Counted from the first letter of the stretch, positions 1 through 9,126 are shown. The stretch: DNA of 32,805 nt from an uncultured Methanobrevibacter sp. (GCF_937881195.1 NZ_CALGFC010000036.1:1-32805); one strand, 5' to 3'. Translations and numbers: made by a program. Notes: a model not told the origin generated them from the letters alone.

Positions 1-57
<57 letters not shown>

Positions 58-68
58 ATTTAATTAAA

Positions 69-1328
69 TTAAAATATTCTTATTATGAAAATTGTAAATG
101 AGATTAATAATTTGAACATTAACCCTCCATTATTGGACTTTTTCATTTGTTTAGCTAAATTTAGAAGTTCTTTTTTTTCTTTATTATCTCCATTGAATTT
201 TAAAAATAGTTGAATCCAATTCAGTAAGAAAGGATTCAAAATTACATCCGCAAACTGAAATTTATAACTATTACATAAATCTAAACAGGTTTTATAGGAT
301 TTTAAAGAATCTAAAACAAGTTTAAAAGAAATATCTTTTGTAATAGATTTATTTTCTTGAGAATCTCTCATATAATAATTAGTTATAAATGATTCATTTA
401 AAAATAATATTCCTTTTGCATTCAGATAGGATTCTATAACAAAATTTAAATCTTCTCCAGATATATAAGAAGGAAATTTAATATCATTATTAATAATCAA
501 ATCTTTACTATATATTTTTGTCCAAATAGATGGGAGAATCTTTAAGATATCCACATTATTATTAATATCTCGGATATAAATCTCTTTTATGTATTCTTTA
601 TTAGAATCATATTTTTTTATTTTTTTACCATAAAATAGATTACTGAAAATATTTTTCCAAAAGAAAGAAGCAGGAGGCGAAAGATAGTAATTTTCTAATA
701 CATCATCACTGTATTCAAAAATATTATCTTCATAAGGAGAATATGATTTTTGAATATATTCCATATTGAGACCTTTAGAATAATTTATTTCATTATTTTC
801 CCCATAATTTTCTTCATTTTTTTTATCTAGATATCCATTATGACTTTCATCTTTATATATACGCTTATATCTACCAAATACAATATCCAAATTCTTATAG
901 TCTTTAGAAGATATTTTTCCAAAAAGAATTTCACAAGCATTTAATTCATATCTATCATCAGAATCTAAAAACATTAAATAATCTGCACTTGCATATTTTA
1001 TACCAATATTCCTTGGACCATATGCTCCCCCAATATTTTTTTCAATATGGATAACTAAAAAATTATCATATTTTCTTGCATATTCATTTAATATATTTTT
1101 ACTATCATCTGTAGAACCATCATTTATTAATATCACTTGAAGGTTTTCCAGACCAATAGATTGATTAATTATTGAATCTAAAGAAGATTTAAGGTGTTTT
1201 TCAGCATTAAAAATAGGCATTATAATACTAATTTTATAGATAGAATTATTGTCTTTTACACTAGCTTCATTTTTACCATTAGCTATATTTTTTTTGCCAT
1301 ATTTATCAATACTAATAATAGTAATAAT
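69..1328 (-). CDS. Family 2 glycosyltransferase, putative ATT start
   Basis: GT-A glycosyltransferase, probably moving a sugar from a nucleotide-sugar onto a surface polysaccharide, glycolipid or glycoprotein at the cytoplasmic membrane; the substrate cannot be read from sequence. Visible motifs are the family 2 start KISIIMPIFNAEK, then INDGSTDDS, NIGGAYGPRNIG and the metal-binding LDSDD. The C-terminus ends in a hydrophobic stretch (LLISFTIFIIRIF) that may associate with the membrane. The first in-frame ATG (1220) falls inside the first beta-strand (KISII-M-PIFN), so it cannot be the natural start. The frame stays open to a TAG at 1338-1340 without ATG, GTG or TTG. A perfect AGGAGG (1334-1339) precedes in-frame ATT codons at 1326-1328 and 1323-1325, so I place the start at 1328 (419 aa). 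Family certain; start uncertain. Confidence 0.85.
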   Translation of the reverse strand: MITIISIDKYGKKNIANGKNEASVKDNNSIYKISIIMPIFNAEKHLKSSLDSIINQSIGLENLQVILINDGSTDDSKNILNEYARKYDNFLVIHIEKNIGGAYGPRNIGIKYASADYLMFLDSDDRYELNACEILFGKISSKDYKNLDIVFGRYKRIYKDESHNGYLDKKNEENYGENNEINYSKGLNMEYIQKSYSPYEDNIFEYSDDVLENYYLSPPASFFWKNIFSNLFYGKKIKKYDSNKEYIKEIYIRDINNNVDILKILPSIWTKIYSKDLIINNDIKFPSYISGEDLNFVIESYLNAKGILFLNESFITNYYMRDSQENKSITKDISFKLVLDSLKSYKTCLDLCNSYKFQFADVILNPFLLNWIQLFLKFNGDNKEKKELLNLAKQMKKSNNGGLMFKLLISFTIFIIRIF

Positions 1329-1333
1329 AAAAA

Positions 1334-1339
1334 CCTCCT
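1334..1339 (-). promoter_or_regulatory. Shine-Dalgarno AGGAGG of the glycosyltransferase
   Basis: Perfect AGGAGG on the minus strand, 5 nt before an in-frame ATT (1326-1328) and 8 nt before a second ATT. No canonical start codon lies at usable distance, so this site sets the proposed start. Confidence 0.65.
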
Positions 1340-1392
1340 ATAGATTAATTGTATTTTATAAAAATATATGCAAAATATGATTAATATCACTT

Positions 1393-2991
1393 TCACTTCA
1401 GTAATTTTTTTATTCTAAAAGAGATATAAGCATATCCTCCACGAACAACCCTTTTAAACTCTATCCAATCTAAATTACTCAAAAATGTTTTGAATATATA
1501 TGTAAATGAGAAATAATATTTACTCATAAGATTATCCCTAATTTTTTCAATCTCTTCAGAACTAGCATATGGATAATTTACAAGACAATTCAAATAACCA
1601 TCATTATTTAACCATTTTGAATAATCTTCAGTAATAAGATAACCTTCATTTTTTACCCAATCATAAAATTCAGTTCCTGGAAAAGGAACAGCTTGTTGAA
1701 AAAAGCACATATCAGGATAAACTTTTTTTGCAAACTCAAAAGTTTCATTTATAGTATCTAAATTATCTCCTTTCAAACCAATCATAAAACATCCAAATAC
1801 TTTAATTCCCAACTTTTTTGTATTTTTTGAAAAATCAAGAGATTGTTGTAGAGTTATTCCCTTTTTAATTTCATCTAAAACTTTTTGAGAGCCTGATTCA
1901 TATCCAGTGACAAGTAATCTGCATCCTGCCTGTTTCATTTTACTCATAACCTCAAAAGGTAGGTCAACCCGAGTGTTACAAGACCATACTGGATTTAAAT
2001 TTCTATTAATTATTTCTTCACAAAAATCAATAACTCTTTCATTATTAACTGTAAATGTATCATCTTCAATGAAAATTTCTTTAATTTCAGGCATTTCTGT
2101 TAATATATATTCTATTTCATCAACAAGGTCATTTGTGCTCCTAGTCCTGAATAGCCTTCCTCCCATTGTAGAAGGATATGAACAAAAATTACACTTGTTA
2201 GGGCAACCTCTAGCACTTACAATTTGTATCATTGGTTTTTGGGCAAAAGCATATGCATAGTCATCAACATTTAAAAACTTCTGATAAACCTTTGAAACAA
2301 ATGGAAGTTCATCTAAATTATCTAAAGGAATTCTGTCAGGATTATGAATTATGATTTTATTATGATTCTCCTCATTAATATTGCCATTATTATTAGTTTT
2401 ATTAATATTAGGCTTATTATTCTTATTAATATTAGGATTATTAGTCTTATTCTCATTAATATTCTCACTAGTGTTTTGAATATTATTCTCATTAAACCTA
2501 TAAGACAATCCTTTAATATTAGAAATATTGCCTTTATCATCAGAATTTCCAAAATTATTCTCAGTGAAGATAATTTCAGGTATTGTGAAATCATATTCTT
2601 GACGAACAATATAATCAATTCCGTCACATTGATTTAAAACTTCTTCGGCCAATATAGTTGCATGAGTGCCTCCAATAATAATTTTGATATTGGGATTTTT
2701 ATTTTTTATAGTGTTTATTGTATCAAAATCATAAAAACATGTAGGAGTAGTAATTTCAGCCATTATATAATCAGGCCCATAATTAGATATTTCATTTAGA
2801 GTATCTTCAGTAGAGTAACCCTTTGTAATACAATCAATTAATTTAGTATCTATCCCTTTTTTCTCACAGACCCCTGCACCATAAGCTAACCAATAAGGGT
2901 AATATAATGTCCCTGCTTTTGTTTTTTCAGGCCATCTGCTAGCACGGCTAATATTGAATTTATATGGTAAATTTAAAAATAAAATTTTCAT
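1393..2991 (-). CDS. B12-binding-type radical SAM protein with Asn-rich insertion
   Basis: Radical SAM enzyme with an N-terminal cobalamin-binding-like domain (residues about 1-145, IIIGGTHATILAEEV) and a radical SAM core with the 4Fe-4S motif CPNKCNFC (C263, C267, C270), then ETGYESGSQ-like and FMIGLKGD segments typical of the BchE/HpnJ-like class. Such enzymes usually methylate or rearrange unactivated carbons; the substrate is unknown here. The N-terminus (WPEKTKAGTLYYPYWLAY) recalls HpnJ-like members. Residues about 166-212, between the two domains, are a low-complexity Asn/Lys/Ile insertion absent from typical relatives. The start codon at 2991 abuts the stop of the RecJ-like gene, and its GGAG Shine-Dalgarno lies inside that gene, so the two are co-transcribed and probably translationally coupled. 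Confidence 0.85.
   Translation of the reverse strand: MKILFLNLPYKFNISRASRWPEKTKAGTLYYPYWLAYGAGVCEKKGIDTKLIDCITKGYSTEDTLNEISNYGPDYIMAEITTPTCFYDFDTINTIKNKNPNIKIIIGGTHATILAEEVLNQCDGIDYIVRQEYDFTIPEIIFTENNFGNSDDKGNISNIKGLSYRFNENNIQNTSENINENKTNNPNINKNNKPNINKTNNNGNINEENHNKIIIHNPDRIPLDNLDELPFVSKVYQKFLNVDDYAYAFAQKPMIQIVSARGCPNKCNFCSYPSTMGGRLFRTRSTNDLVDEIEYILTEMPEIKEIFIEDDTFTVNNERVIDFCEEIINRNLNPVWSCNTRVDLPFEVMSKMKQAGCRLLVTGYESGSQKVLDEIKKGITLQQSLDFSKNTKKLGIKVFGCFMIGLKGDNLDTINETFEFAKKVYPDMCFFQQAVPFPGTEFYDWVKNEGYLITEDYSKWLNNDGYLNCLVNYPYASSEEIEKIRDNLMSKYYFSFTYIFKTFLSNLDWIEFKRVVRGGYAYISFRIKKLLK
2356..2496 (-). repeat. Low-complexity Asn-rich coding insertion
   Basis: This stretch of the radical SAM gene encodes near-repeats of N-I-N-K/E-N-K (for example NPNINKNN and KPNINK). 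The DNA consists of degenerate attaatatta/gttattatt units. Both flanks are ordinary conserved sequence: GLSYR before, IIHNPDRIPLDNLDELP after. Confidence 0.75.
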
Positions 2992-4398
2992 TTATAAAAC
3001 TCCATTTAAATGACTATTAAAACTAGAAAGAAAGTCTTCTTTTTTCTCAAGAGGAATATAAGCTCCACAAGCCACAGAATGACCGCCTCCACTGCCTCCA
3101 ACAGATTTAGATATTTTTCTTATGATATTACCAAAGTGAATCCCATCATAAGCAAGAAGTCTTGAACAACGCAAAGAAACTTTTAAATCTTCATCTTCAT
3201 CACTAATCTGTGTAAAACCTATCATAGGTTTTTTCCAATCCCCATAGCTAAGAATCATACCAGCAATAGTTCCCACAACTTGACTCTTAATACCATCCCC
3301 ATCAAAATATTGTACATTATCCAAATTCTTAATCATATCCTCTTGTTCAATTCTATTAATATTTTTAGCAAGATATCTCCTATGTTCTTTTGAAATAATT
3401 TCCAGTTGGTCTAATGCATCAGTTCTATTACCTTTTAGTATTTTTAAAGCTATATCTTCCCTATTGTTTCTTGTACATGCATTCATAGCTGTTGAAAATT
3501 CAGAGGCATCCCTTAAAAAAGTATGATTTTCTTCCATCATAAACTCATAAGAATCACTAGCTACAAGCTTTGGAACATGATGAATATATCTCTTAGGAAC
3601 TTCTTTAGATAACATTTTAACAAGTTCTGAAAATAATTTTCCTTTTTCAATATTGTCTAAATCACTAAGTGTTCGAGATCTATCACCAATCTTTCGAGGA
3701 ATTCCTAAATCCTTCATTAAAGCTATTGATTCAGTCCTGTTGTTTGTTATTGGTAAATTAACATCACTAAAATAAGAGAGAGCTACAAATAATGGCCTTG
3801 TCTGTCTACCATATAAAGATAAATCATTTATTGATTGAACATAACCTTGATTAATACTATCATTTAAAATAATTGAATTTAAACCTTCAAGTTTACCAGA
3901 ACGACTATTTTGCATATCTCCAATAGCAGCAAGAACTCCAATCCAACTTAAATCAATATAACCAAATTCTCTAGCTAAAAGATAGCTTAATCCTCCCCCA
4001 GATACATAATAAGAACCATCAATACCATAATGAAGAGGATTTATTTCCAAATAGTGATGAGAAACATTTTTAGTATAATTTAAATTCCTAATAGGAGGAT
4101 GGTGATCCAAAATAATTATCTTTGAATTATTTTTAGCTAGCTTGTCAACTTCCTGACCAGATCCCAAATCAGAAAAAATAGTTAGTTCATTTTCTATTTC
4201 TAAGTTTTCAAGTCTATCTAAACTAACAATTTCAATTTCATGATCTTTTTGTTGTCTATCAAGGATTGTAGATAAAATAGATCCCGAAGATATACCATCA
4301 CAATCATTATGACTATATATTTTAATATCTTCTGAATTTTCAATGATTTCTTTAGCTTTATTAAATGATTGTTTCATTTCAAAAGGCAATTTTTCCAT
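2992..4398 (-). CDS. RecJ-like DHH/DHHA1 phosphoesterase
   Basis: DHH-superfamily phosphoesterase of 468 aa, the size of archaeal RecJ-like proteins including the GINS-associated nuclease GAN. Manganese-binding motifs are visible in order: SHNDCDG (D32, D34), FSDLGSG (D77), LDHHPP (D98-H100) and GDMQNSR. The C-terminal DHHA1 domain carries GGSGGGH (about 434-440). By family it is an exonuclease on single-stranded DNA or RNA, in archaea linked to the replisome or repair; which archaeal RecJ paralogue this is cannot be decided here. The ATG at 4398 follows a weak AGGGA site. It is the first gene of a two-gene unit with the radical SAM protein, with no functional link obvious from sequence. Confidence 0.85.
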   Translation of the reverse strand: MEKLPFEMKQSFNKAKEIIENSEDIKIYSHNDCDGISSGSILSTILDRQQKDHEIEIVSLDRLENLEIENELTIFSDLGSGQEVDKLAKNNSKIIILDHHPPIRNLNYTKNVSHHYLEINPLHYGIDGSYYVSGGGLSYLLAREFGYIDLSWIGVLAAIGDMQNSRSGKLEGLNSIILNDSINQGYVQSINDLSLYGRQTRPLFVALSYFSDVNLPITNNRTESIALMKDLGIPRKIGDRSRTLSDLDNIEKGKLFSELVKMLSKEVPKRYIHHVPKLVASDSYEFMMEENHTFLRDASEFSTAMNACTRNNREDIALKILKGNRTDALDQLEIISKEHRRYLAKNINRIEQEDMIKNLDNVQYFDGDGIKSQVVGTIAGMILSYGDWKKPMIGFTQISDEDEDLKVSLRCSRLLAYDGIHFGNIIRKISKSVGGSGGGHSVACGAYIPLEKKEDFLSSFNSHLNGVL

Positions 4399-4711
4399 GT
4401 TTTTCCCTTTAAAGTTTTTAAATTTAAATAATTATTATATTAAAATTATTATTAATAATGACAATAATGACAAAAAAATAACGATAATAACAATAATGCG
4501 AATAAATAGCTACTTAAATATGTATTATAAAAAATTATTTACTTAAATATCTATTATAAATTTATAATATATTATCTTAAAATCAAAAGCAAAATAATAT
4601 TATTATTAAATACTTATTACTGTATAATTAATGAACTTTTATTTAAAATTAGTATTAAACATATTCATTTTAAAATTTATTTGAAATTTATTTGAAATAT
4701 ATTTAAATAAA
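4399..4711. other. A/T-rich spacer with degenerate repeats
   Basis: No gene seen. It holds degenerate aataatgac-like triplets (about 4450-4500), two 18-nt near-identical copies of ttaaatatNtattataaa (about 4514-4560) and tttgaaatttatttgaaat repeats near 4675-4700. It should contain the promoter of the RecJ-like operon, but I cannot single out one TATA box. Confidence 0.5.
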
Positions 4712-4990
4712 TTATCTTTTTCTTAAAGATTTTATCGATTGACTAATATCAACTAAAATCTTATTTTTAGATACTTCCTCACGTTCAATTATTATTCTAC
4801 CAGTATCATCCCACCAAAATTTAGGATATGATTTATCATCCTCAGTTTTAGGACTTAAACCTAATTTACGTGCAGCACGAGCAATTTCAGTTAATTTTGG
4901 ATGAGAAATAGCATCATCTTTACTTATTTTCCTTCCATCACTTCTACTTTTACTTGAATCAATATAAGCGGGCCAGATAATTGTTTCCAA
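4712..4990 (-). CDS. srp19: Signal recognition particle 19 kDa protein
   Basis: Archaeal SRP19 (92 aa), which binds the tips of helices 6 and 8 of SRP RNA and prepares it for SRP54 binding in co-translational membrane targeting. Diagnostic motifs are ETIIWPAYIDSSKSRSDGRKI, HPKLTEIARAARKLGL and YPKFWWDDTGRIIIE, with a basic tail SLRKR. An upstream in-frame GTG at 4999 lies inside the Shine-Dalgarno AGGTG. The TTG at 4988-4990, six nt downstream, gives the family-typical N-terminus METIIWPAYIDS, so I use it. It is monocistronic, with A/T-rich spacers on both sides. Confidence 0.92.
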   Translation of the reverse strand: METIIWPAYIDSSKSRSDGRKISKDDAISHPKLTEIARAARKLGLSPKTEDDKSYPKFWWDDTGRIIIEREEVSKNKILVDISQSIKSLRKR

Positions 4991-4999
4991 ATTAATCAC

Positions 5000-5256
5000 C
5001 TATTTTATAATTTTTTATAAATAAAACTTTATTAAAAAAGTATGTTTATAGATAAAACTTCTTTTCTTATTGTAATCTTATAAATAAAACTTCATTTTCT
5101 TATATAACTTTTAAAATTTATAATTATAAGTATTTTTAATATAATATTTTTTAATATACTATGATAACAATATAAAATATAATAAAATATTTAAAAATTT
5201 AAAAATTTAAATTTTTTAAAAATTTAAAGTATTCAAATTATTTAAATATAGGAAAA
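5000..5256. repeat. Degenerate direct repeats in the srp19 / RDD spacer
   Basis: Three imperfect copies of a motif like ttataaataaaacttcattttctta begin near 5022, 5047 and 5088. The rest is aaatttaaaaattt-type sequence up to 5245. No gene is visible. Confidence 0.5.
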
Positions 5257-5718
5257 TTAACTATCACTATCCTGTTTTAGATTTATTTTACTTGGATAAT
5301 CAACATCTTCAGAAACAACTTCACTATTAGATAATCTTCCTAAGATCCTTTCATTTGAAGATCCAACAAATCTTCCAATTAAAATATCAAAGATTATTGG
5401 TATCCAATAAATCTTTGAAAGATTTCTTATTATAGATTGTTTATAAGAAATTTTATTGTTATAATTATAGCTATCTGTTGAAATAACCTTTAAGAATAAT
5501 AAATGTTTCCCAACTGTTGTTCCTAAGTTCTTTTCCAATAAAACAAAGTACCCTAGTCCAACAATAGGCGTTAATATTATTAGATATTCATAGACAAAAA
5601 ATGCTGAAAACGGAAATATTATAAAATATAATAATTCTGCTATAATCCACATAACTGCTGAAACAACAAAATAATCAGCAATATAAGCTAAAGCCCTTTT
5701 TTTAAATAAATTCACCAT
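5257..5718 (-). CDS. RDD family membrane protein
   Basis: Small membrane protein (153 aa) of the RDD family, whose members are mostly uncharacterised and some proposed as transporters. The family signature is near the N-terminus (KKRALAYIADYFVV, R8 and D15). Three hydrophobic segments are visible: about 14-35, 40-58 and a weaker one near 100-115 (IYWIPIIFDILIG). The C-terminal 35 residues are polar and Ser/Asp-rich. A GGTG motif six nt upstream supports the ATG at 5718. Neighbours give no functional clue, and the gene appears to stand alone. Confidence 0.8.
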   Translation of the reverse strand: MVNLFKKRALAYIADYFVVSAVMWIIAELLYFIIFPFSAFFVYEYLIILTPIVGLGYFVLLEKNLGTTVGKHLLFLKVISTDSYNYNNKISYKQSIIRNLSKIYWIPIIFDILIGRFVGSSNERILGRLSNSEVVSEDVDYPSKINLKQDSDS

Positions 5719-5879
5719 TTATAACACCATTTTAAATAAATAATTATTAGAAATCATTATTGAGAACTAAAATAAATATAATAATGAAGTTTTATATTAA
5801 AAAATAATTTTAAATTATAATTAAAAATAATATATAATTAAAATAACTTATTATATATTTAAAATACCAAAATATATAA

Positions 5880-6896
5880 TTAACATACTCTAGGAACTGG
5901 ATCTGCAATTGGAGATTCTAATATTCTCTTTCCTCCAACTTTGGTTTCTATTAAAACATGACTATTATCATTTTCAATAACTTCCCCAATAATAACTGCA
6001 TCTTTTCCATATTTATCTTTAGAAATTGCAGATAATGTTTCTTCAGCCAAATCCGCTTTAACACCCATTATTATTTTTCCTTCATTAGCTACTTCATAAG
6101 GATCTATACCAAGCATATCAGAAACAGCTCTGACTTGTTGCTTTATAGGTATTAATTCATCTTGAAGAAGAACTCCAACTCCAGATTTAGTTGCCATTTC
6201 ATTGATAGCATTAGCTAATCCTCCTCTTGTTGGATCTTTCATAGCAGTTACACCACCAACCTTAAGAGCTTTTTCTACCATTCCCCAAACAGGAGCAACA
6301 TCTGATTTAAGGTCTGTTTCAAAACCGAAACCTTCTCTAAAAGACATTAAAGACATTCCATGATCTCCAACACTCCCAGTTATAATTATTTTATCTCCAA
6401 CATTCAAACCAGAGTCCCTTATAGCTTTACCCTTTTCAACAATACCAATACCAGTAGTGACTATAACTAATTCATCAATTTTATCTTGTTCCATTACTTT
6501 AGTATCTCCAGCAACAACTGCTACATCGGCTTCTTTACAAGTTTCATCCATAGATTTTACAATTTTATCTAAATCTTCAATCGAAAAACCTTCTTTAATT
6601 ATCATTGCATTAGTAATTGCTAATGGTTTTGCTCCCATGACAGCAACATCATTTATTGTTCCTGCTGCAGAAATTCTACCTATGTCCCCACCAGGAAAAA
6701 ATAAAGGATTTATAGTATGACCATCTGTAGTTACAACTACTTCATAATCTTCTAAAGGTATTGTTGCCCCATCATCAAGAGCATCTAAACCTATTCCCCC
6801 ATTTACCGATTTTTTTGACAAATTATTAAGAATGGTCTCAGAAATAAGTTTTCCCATAACTTCTCCACCTGCACCATGTGACATACTAATTTTCAT
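5880..6896 (-). CDS. hypE: Hydrogenase maturation protein HypE
   Basis: HypE (338 aa) dehydrates the thiocarbamate placed on its own C-terminal cysteine by HypF, giving the thiocyanate that supplies cyanide ligands to the Fe of [NiFe]-hydrogenases. It has the PurM/AIR-synthase fold, with the N-terminal SHGAGGEVMGKLI motif, the ATP-binding region VVAGDTKVM, the TRGGLANAINEMA segment, and the essential C-terminal PRVC ending in Cys338. The length is normal. The ATG follows AAGGAG with 5-nt spacing. Methanogens need it for the F420-reducing, Mvh and energy-converting hydrogenases. It is not adjacent to hypA and hypB, which lie about 8 kb away on the same strand. Confidence 0.96.
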   Translation of the reverse strand: MKISMSHGAGGEVMGKLISETILNNLSKKSVNGGIGLDALDDGATIPLEDYEVVVTTDGHTINPLFFPGGDIGRISAAGTINDVAVMGAKPLAITNAMIIKEGFSIEDLDKIVKSMDETCKEADVAVVAGDTKVMEQDKIDELVIVTTGIGIVEKGKAIRDSGLNVGDKIIITGSVGDHGMSLMSFREGFGFETDLKSDVAPVWGMVEKALKVGGVTAMKDPTRGGLANAINEMATKSGVGVLLQDELIPIKQQVRAVSDMLGIDPYEVANEGKIIMGVKADLAEETLSAISKDKYGKDAVIIGEVIENDNSHVLIETKVGGKRILESPIADPVPRVC

Positions 6897-7375
6897 TATA
6901 TCTCCTTTAGATAATTTTATTAAGTTTATTATTAATTTTATTAATATAAAAAATTAAATATAGAAATGTTTTAATTATAGAACTATTTTAATTTTAATAT
7001 AAAAATATTCTAATTTTAAATATAAAAATGTTTTAATTTTGAATTAAAAATATTCTAATTTTAAATATAAAATTTTTTAATTAGTTGAATTTAAATAATA
7101 ATGATTAGTTCATTTAAAAACGCAATATTTAAATTTTATATATCACTAAAATATTGCTAAATGAAAATTTAAAAATTTAAAACTATTTAAACAACCAAAA
7201 TCATTATTAAATAATTAATAAGTATTATAATTATTTTATACTACTTAATTACTATTAATAATTATTTTACTATCATCCTTATTAAATTTATTGAAATAAA
7301 TTAAATATTAGAATTAATATTATTTAAAATTAAACCATTTAATAACTGATTTAATATTATAAATCTTTTTAAAGA
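6897..7375. repeat. Spacer with imperfect tandem repeats (hypE upstream)
   Basis: No gene seen. Between about 6950 and 7085 a motif like aatataaaaatattctaatttta recurs four to five times with substitutions. The remaining 290 nt are A/T-rich without recognisable structure. It should contain the hypE promoter. Confidence 0.5.
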
Positions 7376-8053
7376 TTATAAAAGTTCTTTAGCCTCTGAA
7401 AAATTGACTTCATAAATATGAGCACTAATAGAGTGGATTGTTATTGTTTCAATAGTTGCGTTAACTTTTTCTGCAACATATTGCGCTAGATAGCTAAGAC
7501 CTACTGCATTTGGAAACCATGCCCCATAAATATCATGACTTCTCCAAAGAGCTGTAGTATAAAGCTTATCATCCCTTATTTTAAAATCAACCAAAATCAT
7601 ACAAGGAACTTCATCACTTTTTGTATCAATAACTTGATCCCATGTTATAGAAATTGCCCTTCTAGATTCTCTACAATTTTTAAGTCGCTCAATTGATTCA
7701 TTTATTTGATCAACACCATCAAAATGAGCCCTGAGTCTATTACCATAAGTATAAACAAATCCTTGTTTATCTTCACTTATAAATTGTTCACTATATGTCT
7801 TTAACCTATCACCCTTCCAAAAATATCCTTCAGGAACCCTGATAGTCGAAATATCATTAGAATTAGATTGAATATTGAAAAAATCACCATTAACATTTTT
7901 TCCAAATGGTTTTTTTATAGAAACCATAACATTCAAAATTTCTTTAGTTAATGAACCTCTTTCATCATTAACATCTTTACCATTTTTCATTATTTCTTTA
8001 GCTAACTTCTCCCATCCATCAGCAATTTCATCAACTTCTAATAATATAGGCAT
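7376..8053 (-). CDS. thyA: Archaeal-type thymidylate synthase
   Basis: Short methanogen-type thymidylate synthase (225 aa), methylating dUMP to dTMP, or possibly hydroxymethylating a pyrimidine, with a reduced pterin (probably a methanopterin derivative). Family features are the catalytic cysteine in EVPCMILVDF (C151), the phosphate-binding Arg cluster CRESRRAISITW (about 127-138), the nucleotide-contact segment RSHDIYGAWFPNAVGL and HSISAHIYEVN near the C-terminus. The open frame extends 54 codons upstream to 8215, but that part is low-complexity Ile/Asn sequence. The ATG at 8053 has GGAG 7 nt upstream and gives the expected start MPILLEVDEIADGW. It appears monocistronic. Confidence 0.88.
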   Translation of the reverse strand: MPILLEVDEIADGWEKLAKEIMKNGKDVNDERGSLTKEILNVMVSIKKPFGKNVNGDFFNIQSNSNDISTIRVPEGYFWKGDRLKTYSEQFISEDKQGFVYTYGNRLRAHFDGVDQINESIERLKNCRESRRAISITWDQVIDTKSDEVPCMILVDFKIRDDKLYTTALWRSHDIYGAWFPNAVGLSYLAQYVAEKVNATIETITIHSISAHIYEVNFSEAKELL

Positions 8054-8676
8054 TTTATATCTCCAAGTGTTTTTCAAAGTCATTAATATATAACTAATTT
8101 TATGATAATTAATTATATAATTAATCAATAAAATTAAATAATTAATTATAATTAAAGAGTTATGAAATGTATTTATTATGTTTTTATATCGACATAGTAA
8201 TATATTATTTATCATATAATTATTACTTCGATTTATAAACTGAATAGTTAAATTTAATCATATAATATCTTGTATTATATTGATTTTATAATAATATATT
8301 AAGTATACTACTATAAAAAAACTCCTTTAAAAATTATAATGTAAAATATAATTACTTTAATATATTCTTAATAAATATGAAAAAATTGAATATAAATGAA
8401 ATATAATTATTTTAGTTTAAAAAATATTAATAATTAAATAATCAAAAATTAGAAAATAAATATTATATTAATTAATTATTCATGCCCAAAATTTTATATT
8501 ATCTTTTTATAAAAATAAAAATCCACGAAAATATTTTTTATGCTCAATAAACCTTATATAAAACTTACCCCATTAAACTAATCTTATTTAATAAAAAAAA
8601 ATAATTAATAATACTTATATAGTTATAAATATAAATTATTAATAAGAATATGTATTTTCAATGAGAGGTTGTAAAA
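8054..8676. other. Divergent promoter region, thyA / small surface protein
   Basis: A/T-rich spacer between divergent genes with no credible coding sequence. A plus-strand TATA-like site lies at 8614-8621, and a second TTATATAAA-like site near 8555. A minus-strand TTATATATT near 8085-8093 may serve thyA. Confidence 0.5.
8614..8621 (+). promoter_or_regulatory. TATA box for the small anchored surface protein
   Basis: CTTATATA, A-rich upstream. It would place the transcript start near 8645 and leave a leader of about 30 nt carrying GAGGT (8665-8669) before the ATG at 8677. Confidence 0.5.
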
Positions 8677-9126
8677 ATGAGTTTTAGTGAGTGGAGTACT
8701 GGAAAAAAATTAGTTATAATACTAATTATTGTTATAGCTATTTGTTGTGTGGTTGGAGCTATAACATTTGCTTTTGTAGCTAATCAAGTTACAGACGAAA
8801 TTAATAAAGCAAATATTTCAATTGAGGGAAATAATAGTACAGCATCAACAATCAGTATTCCCAAGGGAGATTATAATATTGAAATAAAAACAAAAAATGA
8901 ATGGGCTTCTTATATTACTATTGATGGAAAATATTCACAAAATAGTGGTTCAGGTAGTAAAAATATTAGTTTAGGAAATATAAATAGCTATGCAAGTATA
9001 ACAATTAATCAACAAGGAATTGGGACTACTAAAGTAATAGTTACTGATTCAAATGGAAAAATAATTAATGAAGGTAAAACTTCAGCAGATTACGGTTCTG
9101 TTTATATGTTATTAAGAGCTAATTAA
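8677..9126 (+). CDS. Small membrane-anchored extracellular protein, unknown function
   Basis: I do not recognise the family. The 149-aa product has a short cytoplasmic start (MSFSEWSTGKK), one strong transmembrane helix (about 12-35, KLVIILIIVIAICCVVGAIT...) and an external domain of about 110 residues. The external part is Ser/Thr/Asn/Gly-rich with alternating hydrophobic positions (NIEIKTK, ITIDGKY, KNISLGNI, ASITINQ, TKVIVTDSNGK), suggesting a small beta-sandwich exposed on the pseudomurein wall side. Methanobrevibacter-type genomes have many proteins beginning with a similar WSTGKK anchor. GAGGT precedes the ATG. It is the only plus-strand gene in the first 16 kb. Confidence 0.75.
   Translation: MSFSEWSTGKKLVIILIIVIAICCVVGAITFAFVANQVTDEINKANISIEGNNSTASTISIPKGDYNIEIKTKNEWASYITIDGKYSQNSGSGSKNISLGNINSYASITINQQGIGTTKVIVTDSNGKIINEGKTSADYGSVYMLLRAN

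Noticed and set aside
2344..2637. Overlapping open frames on both strands within the radical SAM gene
   Set aside because: They are read-throughs of the Asn-rich repeat, give Ile/Leu-only products, and lie inside a well-supported gene.
8054..8215. 54-residue N-terminal extension of thymidylate synthase
   Set aside because: It is low-complexity Ile/Asn sequence absent from the family, and a good Shine-Dalgarno with typical spacing sits just before the ATG at 8053.
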